From contig JACVTC010000037.1 of NCBI GenBank assembly GCA_016946835.1, positions 1,276,501-1,340,500 of the forward strand: a DNA stretch of 64,000 nt. Direction: 5' to 3'. The translations under genes were made by a program, and so were the position numbers. This DNA is from Neocallimastix lanati (nom. inval.) (lineage: Eukaryota > Neocallimastigomycota > Neocallimastigomycetes > Neocallimastigales > Neocallimastigaceae). Shown piece after piece: positions 33,872 to 45,149 of this stretch. The notes beneath the pieces are model-generated. The model had not been told where the DNA came from, did not search any database, and saw nothing but the letters and a program-made list of their open reading frames with translations. The stretch's first letter is position 1, and each line of letters opens with the position of its first letter.

Positions 33872-35725
33872 ATGACAAAGAAAAGTAATATTATTATTGG
33901 TATTGATTTTGGTACAACAAATTCTTGCGTAAGTGTTTATAAAGATGGTAAATTTATTGTTATTCCAAATGATTATAATAATACAATTACTCCATCTTAT
34001 GTTACCTTTACAGAGAATTGTCGATTAATTGGTGATGAAGCAAAACTTAATTCCATTGTATACTTTGAAAATACAGTTTTTGATATAAAACGATTACTTG
34101 GTCGAAGTTTTAACCAAATTAAATCCTATACAAAGCTATGGCCTTTCACAGTAATTAGTAAATCTGGTAAACCATATATTAAAGTTAAATATAAAGATGA
34201 AATTAAAGAATATTCTCCAGAAGAAATAGCTGCTATGATTATTGGTAAATTGAAAGAACATGTTGAAGAATATATTGACCAAGAAGTTTCAGATGCTGTT
34301 ATTACTGTCCCTGCATATTTTTGTGATGCTCAACGTCAAGCTGTAAAGGACGCCGGAACTATTGCTGGTTTAAATGTTCGTCGTATCATTAATGAGCCAA
34401 CAGCTGCGGCTATAGCCTACGGTTTTAAAAATAAATATAATATAGAGAAAAATGTTTTAGTTTTTGATTTAGGGGGTGGTACTCTTGATGTTTCTATTTT
34501 AGCAATTCATGATGATACTTTTGATGTAAAGGCCATTGCAGGTGACCCTGACCTCGGAGGAAGTGATTTTGATAACCGTATTACAATGTACTGTATTCAG
34601 GAGTTTAAAAAAAGATATAAAAATAATTGTAATACTGATATTACTAAAAATAAAAAAGCTATTAGACGTTTAAAAGAGAAATCTGAACATGTAAAGCAAC
34701 TACTCTCTTCTTCTGATAAAGTTACCCTTTCAATAGAGAGTTTACATGAAGATATCAATTTTGAAATGGTAATTAGTAAAACTAATTTCGAATCAATGAA
34801 TGAAAATTTATTTAGTAGAATCTTAGTACCAGTTGAAAAGGCCATTAAAGATTCCGGTTTATCTAAATGGGATATAAATGATATCATTCTTGTCGGTGGT
34901 TCCACTCGAATTCCAAGAATATATGAAATAATTTCAGAATATTTTGATGGGATAAAAATACATAAAAATATCAACCCAGATGAAGCCGTTGGTTTGGGCG
35001 CTGGAATATATGCGCATTCTCTTGAGGAAAATACAAATACAGAACATAAGGAAAAGAAAAATCAAAATATTGTTGTCTGGGAACAACAGCCACTTTCTTT
35101 AGGAACTGAAACTCGTGGAGGAATTATGACCACTCTTATTAAACGTTGTACAAGAATTCCAACAAGAGTAACAAAAGCATTTTCTACTGCTACAGATAAT
35201 CAAGAAAGTGTTTTAATTAAGGTTTTTGAAGGTGAACGTGAATTAACTATGTATAATAATTTATTAGGCTATTTAGAATTAGATAATATTCAAAAGGCAA
35301 AACGTTACACCCCTAAAATAAATGTTACTTTTGATATTGATGAAAATGGTATTTTAAATGTTTCAGCAGTAGAAGAAAGTACTGGTCTTTCTAAAAAAAT
35401 TACTATTGTAAATGAACAAAATAGATTATCAGAAGAAGAAAAAAAACGTATGATTGATGATTTTGAAAAATATAAAGAAGAAGATAGACAAGAAAAGGAA
35501 AGAATTTATCTATTAAATAATCTTGAAAGTTATATTTATTATGTTCAAGATTCAATTAAAAATAAACAGTATTCATCTATGGCATCACAAAAAAATATAG
35601 ATAAATTAAGAGAGTATATTGTTACCACTATTCAATGGATTAGTGATAATAACAGTGCAAGTAAAGAAGATATAATGAATAAAAGAGATATAATTGAACA
35701 AATGGCAATTCCAATTTTAAATTAA
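33872..35725 (+). CDS. Divergent Hsp70 chaperone, copy 4
   Basis: A single-exon gene of 617 residues on the strand opposite to the tandem array. It has IGIDFGTTNSCVS, NEPTAAAIAYGF, FDLGGGTLDVSIL and ILVGGSTRIPRIYEII, so the ATPase domain is complete. The linker region reads IVVWEQQPLSLGTETRGG and the C-terminus ends MAIPILN, again without a GGMP/EEVD tail or HDEL signal. It is clearly more distant from copies 1-3 than they are from each other and uses somewhat fewer A/T-ending codons, so it is probably an older duplicate. The usual cytosolic Hsp70 length is 640-650. Confidence 0.9.
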   Translation: MTKKSNIIIGIDFGTTNSCVSVYKDGKFIVIPNDYNNTITPSYVTFTENCRLIGDEAKLNSIVYFENTVFDIKRLLGRSFNQIKSYTKLWPFTVISKSGKPYIKVKYKDEIKEYSPEEIAAMIIGKLKEHVEEYIDQEVSDAVITVPAYFCDAQRQAVKDAGTIAGLNVRRIINEPTAAAIAYGFKNKYNIEKNVLVFDLGGGTLDVSILAIHDDTFDVKAIAGDPDLGGSDFDNRITMYCIQEFKKRYKNNCNTDITKNKKAIRRLKEKSEHVKQLLSSSDKVTLSIESLHEDINFEMVISKTNFESMNENLFSRILVPVEKAIKDSGLSKWDINDIILVGGSTRIPRIYEIISEYFDGIKIHKNINPDEAVGLGAGIYAHSLEENTNTEHKEKKNQNIVVWEQQPLSLGTETRGGIMTTLIKRCTRIPTRVTKAFSTATDNQESVLIKVFEGERELTMYNNLLGYLELDNIQKAKRYTPKINVTFDIDENGILNVSAVEESTGLSKKITIVNEQNRLSEEEKKRMIDDFEKYKEEDRQEKERIYLLNNLESYIYYVQDSIKNKQYSSMASQKNIDKLREYIVTTIQWISDNNSASKEDIMNKRDIIEQMAIPILN

Positions 35726-36659
35726 GAAAAATAAATTCTAATTACTAATAATAATGTAATACATTTAAATAAATAAAAAATAAAATGTTTTATTTTTTAA
35801 ATATCTTTAAAAATTATTTAAATATATTATATTATTTGATGTCTTTTTTTTTTATTTATTTAAAATTTATTTATCCATATATTTATTTTATATTTATATA
35901 TCTTTAATTTATTTTTGTTTATGATTATACAATTAAAAGAAACTCATATCAATTAAATTATGTTATAAAATATATATTTTATAAAGCTTTATTTTTTAAT
36001 TTTTAATTAATTTTTTTTATTAATTTATTTATTAGTTATTATTTTTTAATAATTTATTGATTTTTTTTTTATAATTATAAAAAAAAAAAAAAACAGATTA
36101 ATGTTTAGATACATTATATTACTAATTAAAAAAAAAAATAATAAATAAATTTAATATATAATAAAAATATAATCAAAAAATTTTATTATAAATAAAATAA
36201 ATATATAAAGAAAAAAGAGAATAGATTAATAATATTTATTCTTAGAAAAGAAAAATTTAAGAAGTTTTTTTTTTTTTTTCTTTTGATTCGGTAATTATAA
36301 AACTTTTTTTAAAAAAAATATATTTATTAAGCAATAAATAATAAAGAATTGGGAAAATATTACTATTAAAGTTATTGATATTTTATTAAATATCATCATT
36401 TAATATATATTTTAAAATGTATTTATGTATTTATTATATTATATCATTTATTTTATAGAGAAAAAAAAATGCAAAAAATAAAAATATTGATAATATTAAA
36501 TTGATTCCAAATATTTTAAATAAAGAAAAATTTATACGTTTAATAAAAGTATATATAAAATATACAATCCTATTCCATTAATCTTATCATATCGAAAATT
36601 GCATGTAAAACTGTTTTTAAAATCAAAATGATAATTTGATAATTAATAACATCTTTTAT

Positions 36660-36702
<43 letters not shown>

Positions 36703-36916
36703 TTGAAATAATATTATTATTTTATCATTTTATAATAAAGAATAGTTAGATATTTTATTTTAAATATAATAAAATTTATTTAATTTTTTAAAAATATGAA
36801 AAAAATTTTGATATAACAATAAAAATGAATTATAATGATGCTATTAATATATTTGCATAATTTCATATACTGAATTGCTGAATTCCTTGTATATTCAATA
36901 TTCAAGGAGTTATTTT

Positions 36917-36969
<53 letters not shown>

Positions 36970-37108
36970 TCATTTAATTTTTCAGCACATTGAATTGTTT
37001 TTAAGATATATAATATATATTTTATTAATATTCATATAATGAAAATTAGTTAATATTAAGTTATATATCTTAATTTATTTAAAAAATCATTTATAATTAT
37101 TTTTTCTT
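35726..37108. other. Convergent intergenic region
   Basis: No gene was seen between the convergent Hsp70 copy 4 and the MATH-repeat gene. It holds long T runs at 36663-36699 and 36920-36963 (about 37 and 44 bases) and a small imperfect palindrome ccttgtatatt/aatattcaagg at about 36885-36907. Confidence 0.6.
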
Positions 37109-37306
37109 TTATAATTTCAATTTCCAATTATTTACACTATAATAAGTACGAATATATGTTCCAATAATAATTCTATTATTATTAATCATTGGTTTATTGG
37201 TATATTTATTTTTCATAAGTAATTTCTTTGTTTGTGTAAAGTCATCAAAAAATATTTTATTATTGCTTTTATTTACCAGTTGAAATTTTGTTCCTATTTA
37301 TAAAAA

Positions 37307-37337
<31 letters not shown>

Positions 37338-37880
37338 TATATTTAAAATATCATTCTTAATTATAAAAATTTTTTCCATTAATAGTAAAATGTATTTATC
37401 TATATACCATTAGTAATAAAATATGAAAAGTCATCATAACTTCGAATTGAAAATACAACATTTACATAAATTGATTCATATTTTTCTTTTGATGAAATAT
37501 TAATATTTTCTAATTCAAGTGACACATATCCATCATTATTTGGATTTAATGAAATTATCCTTTTTAAAATTTATAATTAATTATAGTAATTATTTAATTA
37601 TATTATATTATATTATTATATTTTTATTATATTTTATTTTAAATCTAAAAAAATAAGCAATTATAAAAAAAAAGTTCTTTTTAAATAATTTATTATTTAT
37701 TATAATATAAATATTAACCATTCTTTATCAGCAATATTAAATTGTGGACTACAATGGAATGAATTATTTTCAAGTTTATTCCAATCATTTATTTCCCATT
37801 CGACAAAGTTTTCTTCTATTATTTCCAAATTTTCATCATTTTTTATTAGACATATTAATTCATTAATATACCAATCTAAA

Positions 37881-37914
<34 letters not shown>

Positions 37915-40906
37915 GCAACATAAAATAAATTATAGTTTAACATTTTTCAAAGTAATTAGAATGGATATAAATTTTATATATATTTTTATAAATCATATTT
38001 TAAAATTTATATTTAATATATAAATTAATTTTTTACTAATTTCATTATCTTCGAATAATTGAAGATAAATGCAAAAGTTGATTTTATCATCATGAATTAA
38101 TGGTTTAATAAAATTTTCATATTCCTGTTTATTAATTTTTAATTCATATCCACAAGAAGTACAACTATTTTGATTTGCTTTACAAAAGCAATAAAATGAT
38201 GACACTTTTATATTATTATAAATTATTTTAAGATATTATTATTATTATTATTATTATTATTTTATATTTATCTATTATTTATTATTAATTATATATTTAT
38301 TATTTATTCTTAGAAAAATTACCATATGTTTTAAATAAAGAAGAATCATAACAATTTTTAAAAATAAAAACTATTCTTGTCCAAATATATTCTTTATCAT
38401 TTTTTATATCTAAATTTTTTAAATAAATTAAAAAATTATCTTCATCATCTGTCAGTTCCTTATAAGAAAAAAAATTAACTTTCCTAATAAATATAATATG
38501 TAAATATATTAATATTTATTTTTATATTATTATTAATTTTACTAACTTTCTTTTAAATAAAAAAAAATTAAATAAAATTAAAAAAAAAAAAAAAAAATTA
38601 CACCTAATTATATATATATATATATATATTACCAAGAATGACCACAAAAATCAAATTCAGGTAAATCTTTAAATCCGTGTTCATGATTTAGATAACTATC
38701 AAAGTTGCTAACTTCAACTTCGTAATATTTTTCATTAATCATATTATATTTAGTATTATAATTATTTTCTAATAATTTTTTTACATTTTTAATTAAATGA
38801 ACTTTTATATATATATATATATATATATATGTATAAAATAAAAATATTAATAATAAACATTTATATTTTAAATTTTTTTACGTATATATATATATATATT
38901 ATTTTTAATTAAAATGTATATTACCTTGATCACTATCATAGACACGAACATATGCTCCAATAACTAATTTATTATTTTCATTTAATTTTATATTTAAACA
39001 TTCAGTTTCAATCATAAATTTAATTGATTCAATAAATTTTTCTATATTAACCATGTTTTTGTGTTTATTTAATTTTTTTATAGTTGGAATTGCTATTACA
39101 TGTTAAAATAATTAAAATATATATATATATATATATTAATAACTATATATAAAATAATAAACAATTAATATATATATATAATATATATATAAATGCTTTA
39201 TTGTACAAACCTTTTGCGATGTGTGATGAAAAGTCATTACTGTTACGAATAGAAAAAACAACACTTATATATATATCCTCATTTTCTTTTAAAGTCAAGC
39301 TATTAGTAACCGATAATTCAAGAGACGCAAATCCATTATTAAATGGATGGAACGAAATAATCCTATTTAATTTTATTTTCAAAATTTTAAGTATACATAT
39401 ATATTAATATGAAATATATTATATTTACATTAATTCAACAAAAAATTATATTTACCATTCATAATTTCCAATCTTAAAATTTGGACTACAATTTAACCAG
39501 CTATCTTTTAATTTATACCAATCTTCAATTGCCCATTCAAAATAATTCTCATCTATAATATTATAAATATCGTTCCTAGGTATTAAAGATTTCAAATTTT
39601 CAATATAATACTCTAAAACAAATATTTATTAATTATATATATATTTTAAAATATATATATATATGTATATAATAAATTTATTATTATTATTTTTTTTTAT
39701 TTTTTTTTTTTTTTTTTTTTTTATTTTTATTTGATTTTTATAAACCTGTCATATCATTATTAAAAATTTGAAGATAAACACCAAGTTTTATTTTATCTTC
39801 ATATATTAATGGTTTAATGTATTTATTATATTCATTTTTATAAATTTTTAGCATATATCCTCCAAAATTGTATTCTTTATCTCCTTTATCAGTATTAGTT
39901 TTACCAAAACAATAAAGAGATGAAGCTTTATAAAAATTTATTTTTATTTATTTATTTATTATTTATTAATTTATTTATTAAATTGTTTATTTATTTAAAA
40001 ATATTAATGCTTACAAAATACTTTAAAATTTGTTGTATCCATATAAGTTCTAAATACGAATGTTACTCTTGCACAAATTTGTTTATAGTTTTCAATATTC
40101 AAATTTTGAAAATAAATTATAAAGTGATCATTATTATCAAAAAGACTTCCATATGAAAATAGGGTTATTTTCCTTTTTTTTTTTTTTTTTTTTTTTTTTA
40201 TTTTGAAAGTATTTATAATATTTTAAAATATAATATGTATAATAAATTTTTGTTTCATTTTTTAATTTCAATAAGAATCAATATAAAGATTTGGATTAAC
40301 AAAAAGGAAAATAAATAACATAAAAAGAAAATAAATAAATAAATAAATAAAATAAAGATAATGATAAAATAATTATATATATATTATATTAACCATTTAT
40401 AACTATATAATTCAAATGCTGGTAAAGGTTTATAACCATAATTAAAGTTCAAATATCTATCAAAATGGTTTATTTCCCATTCTGCATAATCTTCCTTAAT
40501 TACTTCATTATTTTTATTATCCTCCTTTGATAAATATTTTAATTCATCAATATATCTAGCTATTATTGTTAATTCCCATAAAAAATAATATATTAATAAA
40601 AATTCATTAATAAAATAAGAAATATATATGAAATATATATACTAACCATATTTATCTACATGATAAATACGCAAATAAACACCAATTATAATTTTATTAT
40701 CTTCAATTAAAGGTTTAATATATTTATCATATTCATATTTATATATTTCCTTCTGACATATATGCTTATTATCGTGAAAATATGATTGTGCTTTATTTAT
40801 TATTAAAAAATTTTTATAAAAATTATATATATTTATATTAATTTTAATTTAATATTTATTAAAAATATGTAAAAAAATAATATTCTTTTTACTTTTTAAA
40901 TAAGAG

Positions 40907-40939
<33 letters not shown>

Positions 40940-41547
40940 TAAATAAATAAATAAATATTTTAATTGAAACAATATTTAAATTTCTGGTATATTAAAAAAT
41001 ATTATTTTAAAAATATTATTTTACTTATTAATACAAATAGAAATATTTACGAAATATTTGATAGTTCAAATGACTTTTTACATTTCTAATCATAAATACT
41101 ACTTTAATGCTAAAATCTTTTTCAATATTATTTTTTAATTCAATTGCAAAAAAATCATTATTATTTTTTAAATTTCCATTTGAATATAAGAAAACCGACC
41201 TTTTTTTATTTTTTTTTTATTTTTTTTATTTTATTTTATTTTAAATAAAAAAATAAAAAAGAAAAAAGTATATATTTTAGTTATTAAAATATATATTAAT
41301 TCTCATAATTATTAATTTTAAAATCAAACTAATTATTAAATATAACTTAAACAATACTATATATTTATTGTTTTAATTTTTATTTTATATACCAAGTATA
41401 ACCACACGAATTAAACTCAGTTGTTTTTTTGTCATTCCAGCCTTTGGTAATACTATCGAACTTTTCAACTTCCCATTCAAAATAATCTTCTTCAAAATCT
41501 TCATAATCTTTGACAAGAATTTTTTCTAAATCGTCATAATACTGATC

Positions 41548-41603
<56 letters not shown>

Positions 41604-41770
41604 ATTAATATATAATTATTATAATGAATATCATATCTTATAATTATATAATTTATATAATTTATATAGTTTAATTTTAGTATTAGCAATTAAAAACAAT
41701 TCTACTTTAATATATAATAATAGTTCAATTTCATACTTTGAGTTCTTTTTTTTTTTAAAAATACTCCCAT
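37109..41770 (-). CDS. Five-domain MATH-like repeat protein, 16 exons
   Basis: One continuous frame of about 817 residues can be read through exons 41770-41737, 41546-41393, 41199-41051, 40790-40647, 40559-40394, 40172-40015, 39925-39746, 39612-39456, 39362-39211, 39092-38925, 38801-38633, 38483-38323, 38204-38037, 37875-37719, 37559-37408 and 37293-37109. All introns are GT..AG and all junctions keep frame. After a short first exon (least certain) come five units of ~158 residues, each made of three exons. Each unit has a MATH/TRAF-like pattern: FxEWEIxxW...CSPxFxI..xEW (first exon), hydrophobic strands ending VFxIRN/S (second), and a yIKPLIxDDKIxxxIYLxxF end (third). There is no signal peptide, protease or BTB domain. 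MATH domains usually bind other proteins; here a stand-alone adaptor is likely. Domain family assignment is by pattern. Confidence 0.75.
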
Positions 41771-42440
41771 TTTTTACAAAAGTTATAAATGTTTAATAGA
41801 TAATTTTAATATTAAAGGCTTTATTATTATATTTTTATTAATAATAATAATTACAATTATTTACAATTATTTTTAATTATTTCTGTTTTTATTATTATTA
41901 TTATTATTATTATTAGGTAGTAGTAGTAGTAATAGTAGTAGTAATAATAATAATAGTAGTAGTAGTAGTAGTATTAATATTTAATTTTTTTGTTTTTCTT
42001 TGTTTTTCTTTATTATTATTTATTTATAATAAATTTCTATTAATATAATAATTTAACTATATTAGGTCCAATTATCAATATATATATTATAATTTGTCAA
42101 TATAAGACATTAAGACATGATTTTTAATTTTTGAGAATCTATTATAACTATACTATAGAATTAATTAAAATTTAAAAAAATATAAATTAAAAATTTTAAA
42201 AATATAATAAATTAATACTATAAACGTAATAATTAAAAGATTAACACATAAAAAAAAAAAATAAATTATGAATAAAGTTTATCATACTAAAATTAAATAT
42301 TTTTATAATTATGTTAATATTTAGTTTAAAATTTCTGATTACACAGTAAATTCGTAAATCACTTATAATGTACATAATATCATATACATAATGTATCAAC
42401 ATAGAATATAAAATTAATATTTCATGTATTATTAATAAAA
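41771..42440. other. Intergenic A/T region
   Basis: No gene was seen. A TAG/TAA trinucleotide microsatellite (41912-41985, gtagtagtagtagtaata type) lies near the 5' end of the MATH-repeat gene. Confidence 0.6.
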
Positions 42441-42540
42441 AATAATTAATAGAGTAAGAGTCTCAGTGACTCCAGAGCTAATAAAATATTGATTATAAAA
42501 AATTGAATAATAAATAATTAATTTTTATGTATGACAAAAT

Positions 42541-43090
42541 GATAGACGGCACTGAGAGATTTGCAACCAAGGTTTTATTAATCAAAGAAAATTGTTAAAC
42601 TTTTGTTAAAAGAAATCGATTTACTTTTATCATAAATGTAGTCATCAACTCCATTTATGAAGGAAAAAAATAAAAAATGTATATATATATATATAAAAGG
42701 AAGATATATAAGTTGGAAGGCATGAAATATTCTAGAAAGAAGAGGATATATACCTATTTATATCCTCTTCTTTCTAGAATGATATTCGAGTATATGAGAG
42801 ATTTAAAATACAAAATCTCAGAAGAGAAAAAACACAATAATCCGTATACTACGTTTCAAGACAATTTAATTATTTAATTAGATATGATCAATTATCATTG
42901 GCAATGAAACAAACGATGGAACATTTTAAAAAATCATCATTTCTCACTAAATATATATACTTGAAAAAATTAAAGAATAGAACAATTAAAAATAAAAATA
43001 ATACTACCTATAGTACTCAAAATAAAATACAATAAGTTGAGAGAAATTTTAAAAGAAAAACAAATATAACAGATTCAATAATTATGTTGT
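42541..43090 (+). pseudogene. Decayed Ty1/copia gag region
   Basis: Broken reading frames carry pieces in the order expected of a copia-type gag: GTERFATKVLLIKEN near 42549, then SEEKKHNNPYTTFQDNLII (42818-42876), DMINYHWQ, and KLREILKEKQI near 43036. Frame changes and stops separate them. A (TA)-rich piece and a 22-bp hairpin lie within. The assignment rests on pattern and on the protease/integrase pieces downstream. Confidence 0.5.
42729..42780. repeat. Perfect 22-bp inverted repeat with 8-base loop
   Basis: The arm attctagaaagaagaggata-ta (42729-42750) is repeated as an exact reverse complement at 42759-42780, with tacctatt between. Each outer end contains ttctagaa. It lies inside the decayed copia gag region and would form a strong stem in DNA or RNA. 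Confidence 0.95.
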
Positions 43091-44071
43091 TATTTTACTA
43101 TTTTAAATTTTAACATTTAGTTAAAATTTTCAATAAAACTTTTTATAAAAAAAAAAAATAAATAAAATAAAAAAATAAAATTTTAGAAATAATATTTTTA
43201 CTGGTATAGTTATTAATATCTATTACCATGAACTACTTAGGAATTCGATTCATACCTATTATTTTTAATATTATTATATAATTTTATTCATAAATATTTA
43301 AAAGTTTCCTTATAGTTCAAAAAATTACTAGAATTTCTTGATAATTCTTAGTTTTAATTAAATAAATTTTATTCTATTATATTCTTACATCTATTATTTT
43401 CTATTTTTACTAAATTCTTCGGATTTTAATAACTTTTTAGAAACTTTTATTTTTTTTTTTTTTTTTTTTTTTTTTTATTTTGATTTTGATAACTTAAAAA
43501 TTTTTACACCAAATACAAATATGAGTAATATTTTTAATAAAGAAAAAAAAAAAAGATTTTTTCTTTTTGTTTTTATTTTAATTTTTATTTAATAATAGAA
43601 TTTAATTTTTTTGATAAAATATTTTTTATTAAATATTAATACCATATCAACCCTTATGACTTATAACATTATAATAAATAAAATAAATGCAATAAATAAA
43701 AATAAAATAAAATAAAATAAAGCAAAAAAAAAAAACTTTTTGTGCTACTATTTTCTGGTATTTATTATTATAAAATATTATAATAAATAAAGAAAACCTG
43801 TCATATTTCTAAATATGGTAGCTTTTTTTTTTGTTTTGTTTATTCTTATTCATATTTCTAAATATGAATAAGAATAAAACTAAAGCTGATAATGTTCAAG
43901 TAAAAAAAAACAAAACCTTTCGTAACTTTGTTAATTCCTTCTTTATGGAGAAGGAGAAGGAGAATCTGATAATTTAGTAATAACTAAAGATCTCAGGAGG
44001 CCAAACAATAAATAAAATTAAAAATAATAATATAAACATAAATAAAATTATTGATATGAATAATAATATTG

Positions 44072-44104
<33 letters not shown>

Positions 44105-44159
44105 GAACAAATATAAATAAAAATATGAATGATTATAAAAATGATAGATATAAAGATAT

Positions 44160-44231
44160 AAAGATATAAACAAAAATATAAACAAACAAACAAACAAACA
44201 AACAAACAAACAAACAAACAAACAAACAAAC

Positions 44232-44232
<1 letters not shown>
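44160..44232. repeat. (AAAC)n microsatellite and adjoining A runs
   Basis: Over a dozen AAAC units are followed by long A runs to 44308. This accounts for the Phe/Leu/Cys/Val-rich open frames on the minus strand, which I do not regard as genes. Confidence 0.95.
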
Positions 44233-44262
<30 letters not shown>

Positions 44263-44275
44263 AAACAAAACAAAA

Positions 44276-44316
<41 letters not shown>

Positions 44317-44324
44317 TATCAGGA

Positions 44325-44790
44325 TACAAATGTATCTATGTAGCTAACGATGACTAATAACTTAGATGAACTTTACAGATATGAACGAGTGTAGTGAAAT
44401 AATCCAATTTGCTGATGGAAGTCACTAATCTTACTACACATGGAAGTACATACACAGTATATATTAATAATATTTTATGTAATGTATTACGCGTATCTTA
44501 GTTCAAAAGAAATTTAATATTGGCTGAAAATTCAGGAAAGAACAAATATAAAGTAATATACCATAACTATGGTGATAAAAAATTATTATCATACCAGTAT
44601 ACGATGAAAAATAAAAAATAAAATATATATAACAAAATCAAATAAAACAAAAATTTATAAAGTATAGGAATTTAAGAATAAACTAAAATATACCAATACA
44701 AAAAAGAAAATAAAATTTAGTAATGTTGTATAAGTCATACTGAGTGAAGATATGGAAACCTGGCATAGGTCTATTGGGTCATTACAATAT
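44325..44790 (+). pseudogene. Decayed Ty1/copia protease and integrase N-terminus
   Basis: Pieces read in order: DTNVS, MTNNLDELYRYERV, IQFADGS in a shifted frame, YINNILCNVLRVS, KYKVIYHNYGDKKLLS, and at 44758-44790 a WHR...GHYN block split between two frames. These correspond to the aspartic protease region and the pre-integrase zinc motif (WHxRLGHxN) of copia elements. Several stops and frameshifts make it non-functional. No LTRs could be delimited. Confidence 0.6.
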
Positions 44791-44982
44791 TAAGTTAAAT
44801 AGAAATAAAATAGAGAAATTAAATAGTAAAAATCCATGTAAAATATATACACTTATAAAATGAGGAATAATCCATATAGTAAATATTGTTAAAATAATAA
44901 AAATATATAAAATAGTTAATATTATTATATAATATTATTATGAATATAATTAAATTATTATAAATATATATTTAACCAATTA

Positions 44983-45013
<31 letters not shown>

Positions 45014-45149
45014 TTTTAATTGATTATCATTATTATTATTATTATTTATTTATTTTAATTAATTATTATAATTATTATTATTATTATTATTATTATTTAA
45101 AGTATAATGCAACTTTTATATGATGAAAAAAAATTTTTTTTTTTTTTTT
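44791..45149. other. Intergenic A/T region
   Basis: No gene was seen; ATT and TTTA microsatellites lie at about 44980-45098. Confidence 0.6.

Noticed and set aside
34597-34974. 125-codon minus-strand frame inside Hsp70 copy 4
   Set aside because: Antisense shadow of the Hsp70 coding sequence.
39143-39407. Overlapping frames on both strands near 39.2 kb
   Set aside because: The minus-strand frame is explained by one MATH-gene exon (39362-39211) plus intron; the plus-strand frame is its shadow.
42677-42877. 66-codon plus-strand frame across the perfect hairpin
   Set aside because: It spans a palindrome and part of a decayed copia gag region; no independent gene evidence.
43993-44329. Minus-strand open frames of about 90 codons rich in Phe, Cys, Leu and Val
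   Set aside because: They are translations of A runs and an (AAAC)n microsatellite; there is no complexity or start context.
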